Shown here in pieces: positions 16,758-25,399 of a stretch of DNA of 32,109 nucleotides; positions within the stretch are counted from its first letter, which is position 1; every line of letters begins with the position of its first letter. Source of the DNA: Pseudomonadota bacterium (GTDB lineage Bacteria; Myxococcota_A; Bradymonadia; Bradymonadales; GCA-2716585); contig SYOX01000307.1 of NCBI GenBank assembly GCA_005804885.1, forward strand, positions 1-32,109, read 5' to 3'. The translations under genes and the position numbers were made by a program. The notes under the pieces were generated by a model, which saw only the letters and a list, made by a program, of their open reading frames with translations, was not told the origin of the DNA and searched no databases.

Positions 16758-17281
16758 GTCGACTTCGTTGATGGACACGTCGAGATCGACGGGTCGACTT
16801 CGTTGACGGTCAAGGGGAGATCGACGGGTCGACTTCGATGATGTGATCCGCACGTTGGCGGTCCACCCGGGCTCGCGCCCGGGCCTACAATTTGTCCAGG
16901 GACGCCCCTTCGGGGCTGGCCACTGGGTGTCAACCTGCGTGGGGAGTGTCCCCAAGATCGAACTCACAGGAGAATTTCAGGGGCTGGGAAGCGGACATCG
17001 CACGCCCTTGAGAGGGTCTGTCCCCTGAAGGTTGACAACCCGTCGCCAGCCCCGCCGTATGGCGGGGCGACCCTGGACAAAACCCAAGGCCCGGGCGCAA
17101 GCCCGGGTGGACCATCAACGTGCGGATCACACCATCGAAGTCGACTCGCCGATCTCCCCTTGTCCACCCACGAAGTCGACTCGATGATCTCGACGTGCCC
17201 GTCAACGAAGTCGACTCGCCGATCTCGGCGTGCCCGACAACGGAGTCGACCCGCCGATCCCGACGTGCCCGTCAACGAAGC
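16758..17281. repeat. Palindromic intergenic element edged by 35-bp tandem repeats
   Basis: This element fills the gap between two convergent genes. Its outer parts are tandem arrays in which GTCGAC recurs exactly every 35 bases: at 16758, 16793 and 16828 on the left, and at 17140, 17175, 17210 and 17245 on the right. The right array is the reverse complement of the left. Inside them lie inverted arms: the left carries CCACCCGGGCTCGCGCCCGG then TTGTCCAGGG (16862-16902), and the right the complementary set (17070-17110). An unpaired centre spans roughly 16939-17024. Because 35 is not a multiple of three and every frame is interrupted, it is not coding. Units have no unique spacers, so it is not a CRISPR array. 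Confidence 0.85.
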
Positions 17282-17290
17282 CGAAGGGGC

Positions 17291-19387
17291 TCAGGAGGAC
17301 CGGGTCAGGGCGGCCTCAAGGGGTTCGAGTTCGGCCCGCAGGTCGTCGATGTCCTCGCTCCGTCCAGCGGCCGAGAGCGCCTTTCTCAGCAGGCGCACCC
17401 GGTCGGCCAGCGAGCGATCCCCACAGTTCCCCAGCGCCCGCCACATCTCCACCCAGCTGCGCCCGTCGGTGTCCGAGCGCCACCCGAGCCCCTGGAGGAG
17501 ATCCAGGACGCGCTCGACGACCCCCATCTCTTCGGGATCGAGCCCGGCCAGGGAGGGCCAGACGCGCTCGATCTGGGCGCCGAGCGCCACCAGCGCCCCG
17601 TGGACCTCGGCCAGCCCTTCGGTCGGCTCGATGCTCTGGCTCGTCAAGAAGGTGCTCGGCGCGCCCGTGACCAGCTCCGAGAGCGCGTCGAGCCACGCCC
17701 ACATCCGGTGCACGCGATCGTGTATCACCCCGCCATGAAAGGGGATCTGCGCGAGCCCCTGATCCTCCCACTGCGCCCTGGCCCAGTGGCGATCCTCGTC
17801 CAGCGTGGTCGCGAAGGCCTTGCGCTGGGCGCCTTCGAGCATGTGGATGACCCGGTTCTGGATCTGCCTGAAGTCGGGGTCAGACAGGCTGTAGCCGACA
17901 AAGAAGAAGTGGTGGTTGAGCAGCAGGCCCTCCAGCAGCAGCGCCTTGGCCGGGTGGCGGTGGAAGAAGGTGTCGTACTCCTCCCTCGACAGCACGATCG
18001 TCCCGTCGGCCTCGTGGCGGGCGCCGCGATCCTGCTCATCGGGGCTGAAGGCGTGGCCGTGGAACTTCACCACGCTGATCTCGTCCGTCCTGCCCGTGCG
18101 CGGCACGTCCTGATCGAGCACGATCCGCGCGTGGGGCCGCCTGAGCGCCTCCAGAGTGCGCTCGATGAGGTCGTCGTAGTTGGTCGTGATCACGTGCTGG
18201 AAGGGCAGCGCCATCAACAGGTAGTGGGCGATGCTCAGCGGCAGCCGCTCGGTGGCCTCCGGCCCGAAGAAGCGGTTGACGTAGTGCGCGTGGCCCCTCG
18301 ATCGCGTCTTCTCCCGGCTGAGCGCGTGCCACTGGGCGATGTCGAGGTAATCCTCCGTCGAGGCCCGATCCATCAAGGGCAGCGCGAGGCCCCGCTCCGA
18401 GGCGAGCTGCTGAAGATCCTCCAGCAGCGCCTCGATCAGGTTGTGCCACGACTTCATCCCCAGCCCGCTCGACAGCCCCGAGCCGACGAAGAGCACGCAC
18501 TCCCCCCGGCGGATCGCGTTGGCAAGCGCCACCGTCTTGGGCCTGGCCGCGCGCTCGTCCACCGGCCATTGAAGCCAGGGCCTCGCCCCGATCGCCTCGA
18601 AGCGCGCCTCGCGCTCGTCAAAGCGCCATTGCGCCTCCAGCGCCTCGCCTCGCGCCTTGAGGAAGTTGTGGTAGCTCTGCTCGTTGAAGGCCACCAGGAC
18701 GACGTCGACCCTCGATCGCAGGGCATCATCCAGGCCGTCGAGGGCGTCGAGGATGGCCCCGACCTGCGCGCGGGCCAGCTCCAGCGCCGACACGCTGGCC
18801 CTGTAGCCGCTGCCCGTCCCCAGCGCCGGGAACCCCACCCGCAGGCGCCGCTGCTCGATCTGCTCCAGGTGCTCGTCGGGCTTGAGCTTGCCCACCACCC
18901 CCTCTCCGGCGGCCTCAAAGCTCTGCTGGATGGCGCCCTTGAGCCGCCACTTGCGCGCCACCGGCCTGAGCGCCTGCGCCACGTCCCTGGAGAACGCCTC
19001 CTTGAGCACCAGCCGGTCGTGGACCTCCACCAGCGCCCCTATCGCCTCCCTCAAGGCCGACCTCGACGCGGTCGCCACGATTTCAGGCGTCGGCCCGTCT
19101 TCCGGCTCCGACCCCACGACCGCCGTCGCCACCACCCCGAATGGCCCCTCCGGCCGCCCCACTCCCTCCAGCGACACCCAGTAGGCCTCGCCCGGCGCCT
19201 CCATCGCCCTGCGCCCGCTGGCCCCCTCGGCGAGGTAGGCCCGGCAGAAACCCAGCTTCGCCCGGCGCATCGCCTCGGTCAGGTGCCCGTGCATGTCCTG
19301 AGACACGCTCGTCGGGTACACGATCGCGTCCACCTGAAGCCGCGTCAGATCCCCGCGCAACACGAACAGATGTGGACGCCTCGCCAT
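17291..19387 (-). CDS. Macro-domain/SIR2 fusion, predicted NAD-consuming effector
   Basis: A 698-residue cytoplasmic protein; the start at 19387 begins MARRPHLF with AGAGGA and GAGG upstream. Residues about 6-245 form a diverged macro (ADP-ribose-binding) domain: RGDLTRLQVDAIVYPTSVSQ corresponds to GDIT...DAIVNAAN, and FPALGTGSGYR to the phosphate loop; the usual Asn pair is replaced by Tyr-Pro-Thr. Residues about 289-570 form a SIR2_2-type NADase domain with intact key motifs: GSGLSSGLG (302-310), TTNYDDLIE (401-409; catalytic Asn), KFHGH (441-445; catalytic His443), YDTFF (471-475) and GYSLSDPDF (498-506). A helical C-terminus follows. SIR2_2 proteins such as ThsA and DSR effectors deplete NAD during phage infection; a macro domain could sense ADP-ribose-type nucleotides. 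The defence role is inferred. Confidence 0.85.
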   Translation of the reverse strand: MARRPHLFVLRGDLTRLQVDAIVYPTSVSQDMHGHLTEAMRRAKLGFCRAYLAEGASGRRAMEAPGEAYWVSLEGVGRPEGPFGVVATAVVGSEPEDGPTPEIVATASRSALREAIGALVEVHDRLVLKEAFSRDVAQALRPVARKWRLKGAIQQSFEAAGEGVVGKLKPDEHLEQIEQRRLRVGFPALGTGSGYRASVSALELARAQVGAILDALDGLDDALRSRVDVVLVAFNEQSYHNFLKARGEALEAQWRFDEREARFEAIGARPWLQWPVDERAARPKTVALANAIRRGECVLFVGSGLSSGLGMKSWHNLIEALLEDLQQLASERGLALPLMDRASTEDYLDIAQWHALSREKTRSRGHAHYVNRFFGPEATERLPLSIAHYLLMALPFQHVITTNYDDLIERTLEALRRPHARIVLDQDVPRTGRTDEISVVKFHGHAFSPDEQDRGARHEADGTIVLSREEYDTFFHRHPAKALLLEGLLLNHHFFFVGYSLSDPDFRQIQNRVIHMLEGAQRKAFATTLDEDRHWARAQWEDQGLAQIPFHGGVIHDRVHRMWAWLDALSELVTGAPSTFLTSQSIEPTEGLAEVHGALVALGAQIERVWPSLAGLDPEEMGVVERVLDLLQGLGWRSDTDGRSWVEMWRALGNCGDRSLADRVRLLRKALSAAGRSEDIDDLRAELEPLEAALTRSS

Positions 19388-19553
19388 CGCCTCGATCCTC
19401 TCGCTCGACTCCACCCCTCCCCCCCCTCGACCCGCCACATCTTGACACGCCCTGCGCGCCGCCAAAGTTCTTCTCCTCCCCTCGACGCCCCTTGCCCCTG
19501 AGCCCCTGCCGTGCTTCACTCTGGTTCGACGAGCCAGGGGAGGCCAGGATCAC

Positions 19554-20531
19554 ATGCAAGCCATCGAGTTCATTGAAAAATCATGGGGCGCGCTCAACGC
19601 CCTCGGACAGAGCCTCGCGATCATCTTGATGGGCATCGTCCTCTTCTTCGCCTTCAGGCGCTGGGGCCTCAAGCGCCTGGAGCTGCTCGCGCGAGGCACG
19701 ACCAACGATATGGACGACAGCATGGTCCAGTTCACCCGGACCTTCTCGGGGATCGTGGTCGGCTTCGTGGTGCTGTCGCTCGTCCTCAAGCTCAACGGCG
19801 TCTCGCTTGGGCCCTTGCTGGCGGGGGCCGGGATCGCGGGGATGGCGCTGGGCTTTGCCGCCAAGGAGACCATCTCGGACATCCTGGCCGGGATCTTCCT
19901 GCTCATCGACCGCCCGATCCGCGTCGGCGATCGCGTCAAGCTGGAGAGCATCGGGGAGCACTGGGGGGCCTGGGGCGACGTCGTGGACATCGGCCTGCGC
20001 CGCACCCAGGTGCGCAACACCGACGGGGTCTTCGTCAGCTACCCCAACAGCATGATGGCCAGCAGCGTCATCATCAACTTCTCCTACGACGAGAAGCAGC
20101 AGCCCGTCCGCGTCCGCGTCCGCTTTCAGGTCGGCTACGGCGCCGATCTGGACCAGGTCAAGGCGCTGACCCTCCAGGCCATCTCCAGCACCGAGGGCGT
20201 CCTGCCCGACTCCGAGGCCGTCCTCATCCGCTCGCTCTGGGACGACGAGCGCGGCCACCTGCTCGCCGGGATCGTCGTCGAGGGGCGCTACCGCATCTCC
20301 GACGTCCGCCTCCGCTCCACGATCCGCTCCAAGGTCCTTGAGAACCTCCTCAACACCCTGCGCAGGGCCGGCGTCCCCATGGGCGCCTCGCAGCCCCCCC
20401 TCGTCCCCGCCCGCGAGCCCGAGCCAGGCCGCCCCGCCGCCTCACCGGCCGCCGCGCAACGATCCGCCATCACCGAAGATAAGCCTGAGCCCGCCCGACG
20501 ATCTGATAAGCGTAGAAGCTCCCAGCGGTGA
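19554..20531 (+). CDS. Small-conductance mechanosensitive channel (MscS family)
   Basis: A 325-residue inner-membrane channel. The ATG at 19554 follows AGGGGAGGCCAGGATCAC. Three hydrophobic segments are visible: about 19-37, 60-80 and the pore-lining TM3 region LAGAGIAGMALGFAAKETIS (about 85-104). The latter has the Gly/Ala packing pattern of MscS and runs into LIDRPIRVGDRV, the family signature at the start of the beta domain. The lower vestibule continues to about residue 270, followed by a charged, disordered Pro/Arg tail. The gene diverges from the macro-SIR2 gene (166-base gap) and its last 62 bases overlap the convergent lipoprotein gene. Role: release of solutes on hypo-osmotic shock. 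Confidence 0.93.
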   Translation: MQAIEFIEKSWGALNALGQSLAIILMGIVLFFAFRRWGLKRLELLARGTTNDMDDSMVQFTRTFSGIVVGFVVLSLVLKLNGVSLGPLLAGAGIAGMALGFAAKETISDILAGIFLLIDRPIRVGDRVKLESIGEHWGAWGDVVDIGLRRTQVRNTDGVFVSYPNSMMASSVIINFSYDEKQQPVRVRVRFQVGYGADLDQVKALTLQAISSTEGVLPDSEAVLIRSLWDDERGHLLAGIVVEGRYRISDVRLRSTIRSKVLENLLNTLRRAGVPMGASQPPLVPAREPEPGRPAASPAAAQRSAITEDKPEPARRSDKRRSSQR

Positions 20532-23500
20532 CCGCGATCTCAAAATCTCCAACAACGGCGGGTGTCTGCCACGATATCGTCGCCGTGCGGCCGACGCGAT
20601 CAACCGACTCGATGGCGCACTCCCCTCCCGTGACCTGACATGAGAGCGCCATCGCCGGGTCAAAGCCTCTCAGCGTGAAGGTGAGGCGCTGGTTGGGCGT
20701 CGCGCTCTCTTCGTGATCGTCCAGGGCGCCGCCCTGGAGGACCACGGGCTGGATGCCGTAATACTCCACGGCGGCGAAGGCGACGCCGCGATCCGCGTGG
20801 ACGCCGAGGACCTCGGAGGGGGACTCCTGGACGCCGACGAGGAGCGGGCGATCCGGGCGAGAGATGTCGAAGAGCTGGACCGCGCCGTCCCTGGAGGGCA
20901 GGTAGAGGAGGCCCTGGGACGCGAACATCCCAAAGCCAACCTCGCGGGGCGTCGCCACGAGGCGGTCGATCTTCGGGATCAAGGGGTTGGACAGGTCGAC
21001 GCGCGCGAGCTGTGAGGGCTCGACGGAGGCCCAGAGCGCGCCGTCGACGACCTCAAGGGCCCAGAATATCCGCGCCTGCGTGTTGGGGAGCCGGGAGAGG
21101 AGGCGAGGATCGGCCGGCGCGGCGATGTCAAAGACGTGGAGGCCCGCCCCGGCGGTGACGTAGACCCGATCGCCGTCGACCGCGAGGTCGAAGGGGTTGC
21201 TGGTGCGCAGCGCGGCGATCTGCCGCGGCGCTCGGAGGTCGGAGACGTCAAGAACCAGGACGCCGGCCTCGCGGGCGGTCAGGAGGGCGACGTCGCCGGT
21301 CAGCACGACGCGATCCACGCCCACGGCCTCAAAGCGTGACAGCTCGCGGGGTCGGGACAGCTCGGAGATGTCGATGATGTGGAGGTCATCGGCCACGAGG
21401 AAGGCCACGTCATCGACGACCTCGACGTCGGTGGAGATGCCGGGGACGTCCAGCCGACCCACGACCTCGAAGGTCCCGGCGACGCTCGTGTCGAGGATCA
21501 TCAGCCCCTGGCCGGTGGCGAGGAAGGTGTTTGAGCCGCGCACGAAGACATCCCAGGTGGAGAAGGTGGGCACCTCGAGGTGTGGCACCCGGATCTGGGG
21601 CAGATCGGGGGCCAGCGACACGCGCTGGAGGCCGCTCCAGCCGTCGGCGATGAAGATCCAGGGGCCGCTGACCGCGGCCGCCGAGGTGGCGCCGGGCGTG
21701 TCGTAGTGGGCGACCAGCTCAGGGTCAGCGGGGTTGGACAGATCGACGACCGCCAGCCCTCGGTCGCTGGAGGACAGCAGGGCCACGTCGCCGACCAGAG
21801 CGAGGTGGGTGGGGTCAAGATCGGACTCATAGGAGCCGATGAGGACGGGCTCGCCGGGATTTTCGACGCTCCAGACGCTCACGCCGCCGTTTCCCCCGCT
21901 GACGGTGAGGCGATCGCCTCGCGCGAAGACATCCCTGGTCAAAAAATTCGTGGCGGCGTCGACCACGCCGATCTCGACCGGGTTTGACGGATCCGACAGA
22001 TCGAGGATCGTCACCCGCCCGTCGGCGGTGTTGAGCGCGAAGGCCCGCTCGCCCTCGGCGTGGACCATGGCCTTGCTGCGGCCGCCGAGGTCGACGGTCG
22101 CCAGGAGGGCTGGCGCGGCGGGGTTGGAGACGTCGACGACGTGGATCATCGCGGGCTCGGTGGCGACGAGGGCGAGGTCGCCGGTGACGGACACGTCGGT
22201 GGGCTGGCCGGCCAGCCGGAGGCGGCCGACCTCGACCATCGCGGCGGGATCGGCGGCGTCGACGACGATGAGCCCGCCCACCTCGCTGGCCAGGACGATG
22301 AGATCGCCGGACAGCGCCATGCGCTTGAGCCGCTGGATGATCTGGAGCGACCCGATCTGCGCCATCGAGGCGTCGTCGAAGACCTTGATCCCGCTGTGTT
22401 CTTGAAGGACGAAGACCTCACCATCGCGCGCGGCGATGTCGGAGATGTAGCCCGTCATCGGCACCTCGGCGCGGAAGGGGTTGCCCTCCGGCCTCGCCTC
22501 CTGGCCCGTATAGAAGCCCTCGCCGACTTCGAACACCACGGTGTCCGTGTCCGAGTCCTGGCCGTCGGAGACGGTGACCTCGAAGACGTGGCGCCCTGTC
22601 TCCAGCGGGTTGAAGGCCGCCATCGGCTCGTCGACGAGCGAGAGGCGAGCGTAAGGGCCGTCGATCTGACGCCAGGAGAAGGTCAGGGGATTTTGATCGG
22701 GATCGACGCTGCCGCTGGCGTCCAGCCGGTGCTCCAGGCTCGGGCTCACCCGCCGATCCTGGCCAGCGTCGGCCACGGGAGGGCCATTGCCGACCACGAT
22801 CTGCACCCTCGAGCCCTCGGAGCTCAAGTGGCCATCCGAGACGACGAGCTCGAGCGTGATCGTGACCGGGCGGCGCGGGGTGACGAACTCGACCACGGGC
22901 AGATCGGAGTTGACCAGCTCCACGAAGGTGCCGTCGACCTGGGTCCAGTTGTAGCGCAGCCCGTCGCCATCAGGATCCAGGCTGCCGCTGCCGTCGACGT
23001 GGATCAGCGTCAGGATCGGGGCGTTGAGGTCCGGGCCGGCGTCGGCCACGGGGGCCGCGTTGGTGACCTCCAGGGTGAAGACCGCAGGCGCCGAGTCGAG
23101 CTCGCCGTCGTTGACGATCAGCTCAAAGCCGTACTGACCTGCCTCCGAGGGGCCGCCAAACTCCAGGGTGGGACCGTCGAGGCCAGACAAGGAGAGGCTC
23201 GCGCCGCCGACCTGACGCCACCGCCACGCCAGCGGCGCGCCCTCGGGATCGACGCTGCCCTGGCCGTCCAGCGACACCCACCGAGAGCGCCTGGAGATCG
23301 TCGCGGGCCCCGTAATCCTGGCGATCGGCGGGGTGTTGACGGCCTCGGGTTCGCCCTCCGGCGATCCCTCGGGGCTCGCCTCGGGTGATCCATCCGGCGC
23401 CGCCTCGGGGCTCGCCTCAGGCTGAGCGCCCTCGCCTGCGCCCCTGGACGCGTTGCTCCCGCACCCGACCGACGACGCCATCGGCAACACCATCGACCAC

Positions 23501-23535
23501 ACCGCCGCCAGAAACCACCCGCGCCGCATCTGCAT
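20470..23535 (-). CDS. Surface lipoprotein with PKD-like domains and LVIVD beta-propeller
   Basis: A 1021-residue predicted lipoprotein; ATG at 23535 (or 23529, both downstream of GGGGAGGATCGGAG). The lipobox SVGC gives Cys25. A Pro/Glu/Ser linker (about 35-65) precedes three PKD-like Ig domains of about 90 residues, each opening PPxADAG/PPIARITG and holding a GSxDPDGDxLxxxWxQVDG core. From about residue 355 to 900 there are repeats of about 40 residues with LVIVD-type strands, such as GLIVVDAADPAAMVEVGRL and HVVDVSNPAAPALLATVDL, which fold as a propeller. A last Ig-like domain ends the protein. It is probably displayed outside the cell for adhesion or polymer binding; no catalytic site is visible. 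A 7-bp hairpin (23564-23581) lies in the leader. The stop overlaps the mscS 3' end by 62 bases. Confidence 0.87.
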   Translation of the reverse strand: MQMRRGWFLAAVWSMVLPMASSVGCGSNASRGAGEGAQPEASPEAAPDGSPEASPEGSPEGEPEAVNTPPIARITGPATISRRSRWVSLDGQGSVDPEGAPLAWRWRQVGGASLSLSGLDGPTLEFGGPSEAGQYGFELIVNDGELDSAPAVFTLEVTNAAPVADAGPDLNAPILTLIHVDGSGSLDPDGDGLRYNWTQVDGTFVELVNSDLPVVEFVTPRRPVTITLELVVSDGHLSSEGSRVQIVVGNGPPVADAGQDRRVSPSLEHRLDASGSVDPDQNPLTFSWRQIDGPYARLSLVDEPMAAFNPLETGRHVFEVTVSDGQDSDTDTVVFEVGEGFYTGQEARPEGNPFRAEVPMTGYISDIAARDGEVFVLQEHSGIKVFDDASMAQIGSLQIIQRLKRMALSGDLIVLASEVGGLIVVDAADPAAMVEVGRLRLAGQPTDVSVTGDLALVATEPAMIHVVDVSNPAAPALLATVDLGGRSKAMVHAEGERAFALNTADGRVTILDLSDPSNPVEIGVVDAATNFLTRDVFARGDRLTVSGGNGGVSVWSVENPGEPVLIGSYESDLDPTHLALVGDVALLSSSDRGLAVVDLSNPADPELVAHYDTPGATSAAAVSGPWIFIADGWSGLQRVSLAPDLPQIRVPHLEVPTFSTWDVFVRGSNTFLATGQGLMILDTSVAGTFEVVGRLDVPGISTDVEVVDDVAFLVADDLHIIDISELSRPRELSRFEAVGVDRVVLTGDVALLTAREAGVLVLDVSDLRAPRQIAALRTSNPFDLAVDGDRVYVTAGAGLHVFDIAAPADPRLLSRLPNTQARIFWALEVVDGALWASVEPSQLARVDLSNPLIPKIDRLVATPREVGFGMFASQGLLYLPSRDGAVQLFDISRPDRPLLVGVQESPSEVLGVHADRGVAFAAVEYYGIQPVVLQGGALDDHEESATPNQRLTFTLRGFDPAMALSCQVTGGECAIESVDRVGRTATISWQTPAVVGDFEIAVTAGSFYAYQIVGRAQAYLR

Positions 23536-23736
23536 CGCTCCGATCCTCCCCATCGAGGTTGTCCATGGGCAAGCGCCCATGAACGTGAAGGTAGCGGGTC
23601 GGGGCAAGGCAAAAGGAGCGAAAAGAATTTCACCCCGCCTTGGAGGTGCAGCGAGAGGGGCGGCGGAGGCGCCGGACGCGGTGTCGGAGCGCAGCGCTCC
23701 TCGCGGTCGGCCAGGGGGGGAGGGGGGAGGTGAGGA

Positions 23737-24783
23737 TCAGAGGCCGCAGACGGTCTTGAGCAGGCGGGCGGCGACCTCGTAGGGGTCGGCGTTGGCGTTG
23801 GGGCGGCGATCTTCGAGGTAGCCGCAGCCCTGCTCGGCGACGTGCCGGGGGATGCGGATGCTGCAGGTGCGATCGGCGACGCCGTAGCGGAACTCCTTGT
23901 AGGAGCAGGTCTCGTGGGCGCCGGTCAGGCGGGACTCGTAGTCGTGGCCGTAGACGTCCAGGTGGGCCTGACGGAACTCGCCGATCCGGTCGCAGGCGGC
24001 GTTGATGGCCTTGATCCCGCCGGGCACGCGCATGGCGGCGGTGGAGAAGTTGGTGTGCATCCCGGCGCCGTTCCAGTCCCCTCGGGCGGGCTTGGCGGCC
24101 AGGGAGACTTTGATGCCGTGCTCCTCGGCGGTCCGGTGGAGGATCCAGCGCCCGAGCCAGAGGTGATCACAGGCCTCCAGGGGTCCGACGGTGCCGACCT
24201 GGAACTCGGCCTGACCGGGCATGACCTCCCAGTTGAAGCCGGTGATGGCGAGGCCAGCCTCCAGGACGCGCTCCATGAAGTCCTCGTAGACCTCGCGGCC
24301 GAAGATGTTCCCGGTCCCGACGGCGCAATAGTAGGGGCCCTGGGGCGCGGGGTAGCCGCCATCGGGGAAGCCGTAGGGGGCGCCCTCGGCGGTCAGGAAG
24401 GTGTACTCCTGCTCGAAGCCGAAGAGGCTCTCGGCCTTGTCGGCGCCGGCCGCAAGGACCTCGCGCACCAGCGAGCGGGTGTTGGTCGGGTGGAGGGTCC
24501 CGTCGCCCTTGAGGACCTCGCACAGGACGAGGTAGTGGCCGGGCCGGAAGGGATCGGCGACCGCGCGCACGGGCTGGAGGCCGATGTCAGAGTCGCGGCC
24601 CTCGGCCTGGTTGGTCGACGAGCCGTCCGCGCCCCAGGCGGGGAACTCGTCCAGCGGAATCTCCATGCTCTCGCCCAGCATGGCCTGCGGCAGCGAGAGG
24701 CCCTTGAGGACCTTCGTCTTCGACCTGAGCGCCTTCGTCGGCGCCGTCCCATCGACCCAGATGTACTCAGCGAGGATGACCAT
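23737..24783 (-). CDS. Glutamine synthetase, type II (GSII)
   Basis: A 348-residue enzyme that makes glutamine from glutamate, ammonia and ATP. The ATG at 24783 is preferred because GGAG lies six bases before it, inside the longer alternative MEKNMV opening. Length and motifs are those of the short, eukaryote-type GSII, not the roughly 470-residue GSI: AEYIWVDGTAPTKALRSKTK at the start, PAWGADGSSTNQA, FGFEQEYTFL (metal Glu124 and Glu126), WEVMPGQAEFQVG (Glu186 and Glu193), GAGMHTNFSTAAM (His243) and DRTCSIRIPR (active-site Arg). No GSI-type adenylylation Tyr loop is present. It has no adjacent glnB or ntr gene. A 200-base gap separates it from the next minus-strand gene. Confidence 0.92.
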   Translation of the reverse strand: MVILAEYIWVDGTAPTKALRSKTKVLKGLSLPQAMLGESMEIPLDEFPAWGADGSSTNQAEGRDSDIGLQPVRAVADPFRPGHYLVLCEVLKGDGTLHPTNTRSLVREVLAAGADKAESLFGFEQEYTFLTAEGAPYGFPDGGYPAPQGPYYCAVGTGNIFGREVYEDFMERVLEAGLAITGFNWEVMPGQAEFQVGTVGPLEACDHLWLGRWILHRTAEEHGIKVSLAAKPARGDWNGAGMHTNFSTAAMRVPGGIKAINAACDRIGEFRQAHLDVYGHDYESRLTGAHETCSYKEFRYGVADRTCSIRIPRHVAEQGCGYLEDRRPNANADPYEVAARLLKTVCGL

Positions 24784-24902
24784 GTTCTTCTCCATTTTGA
24801 TAACGCACCCCGTCAAGGCCCCTCAGTGTCGGGATGCACACTGATTAACGCGTCGTGTCATACTCCATTCCCCGCCCGCTGTAAACGCTTTCCTTGGCGA
24901 GC

Positions 24903-25329
24903 GCCCCACGCTCGACGCTCGCCCCACGCTCGACGCTCGCCCCACGCTCCTCGGACCGCCCCACGCTCCTCGGACCGCCCCACGCTCCACGAGCGCCCCA
25001 CGCTCCTCGCACCGCCCCACGCTCCTCGCACCGCCCCCCTGTGGGGGACGGGCTCGTCGGGTGGGGCTAGAAACTCGGGGCGGGCTGCGCCCTGTCGGTC
25101 GCAGGCCAGCGCACGACCGAAGTTGACACCTGGGGGCGTGAAAATCCCAATCCACAGGCCCACTTCGACGCGCTGATCCGCCCCTGCGATCCGCCGTCAG
25201 CCGCGCGCCGGCCTGCGCCCATCGGGCGCAGCCCCCCGGGCATCCAAGCCCCACCCGACGAGCCCGTCCCCCCGGAGGGGGGCGGTGCGAGGAGCGTGGG
25301 GCGCTCGTGGAGCGTGGGGCGGTCCGAGG
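24903..25329. repeat. Palindromic intergenic element with 18/19-bp tandem repeats
   Basis: Seven units of 18 or 19 bases, each starting GCCCCACGCT, run from 24903 to 25032. The last units plus GCCCCCC...GGGACGGGCTCGTCGG (to 25067) are repeated in reverse complement at 25248-25329, with one unit fewer. The arms continue inward more loosely (GGGCTGCGCCC...GCAGGCC near 25083-25107 against 25210-25232), leaving a centre of about 100 bases. The gap between glutamine synthetase and the membrane protein is thus nearly all repeat. Codons broken by 19-base units rule out a coding array. Confidence 0.8.
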
Positions 25330-25399
25330 GCCCGGCTTGCCCATCGGCGTCGGAGGATCGTACCTTGAGTCGAGCAAGGTGAACCACCCCAGGAGCCCC

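Noticed and set aside
16758..17281. CRISPR array
   Set aside because: The 35-base units are repeated end to end with no unique spacers, they occur in both orientations, and no cas gene is present.
17120..19501. Long plus-strand frame opposite the macro-SIR2 gene
   Set aside because: It starts inside the repeat element and gives a Pro/Arg/His-rich product with no motifs, whereas the minus strand encodes intact SIR2 motifs.
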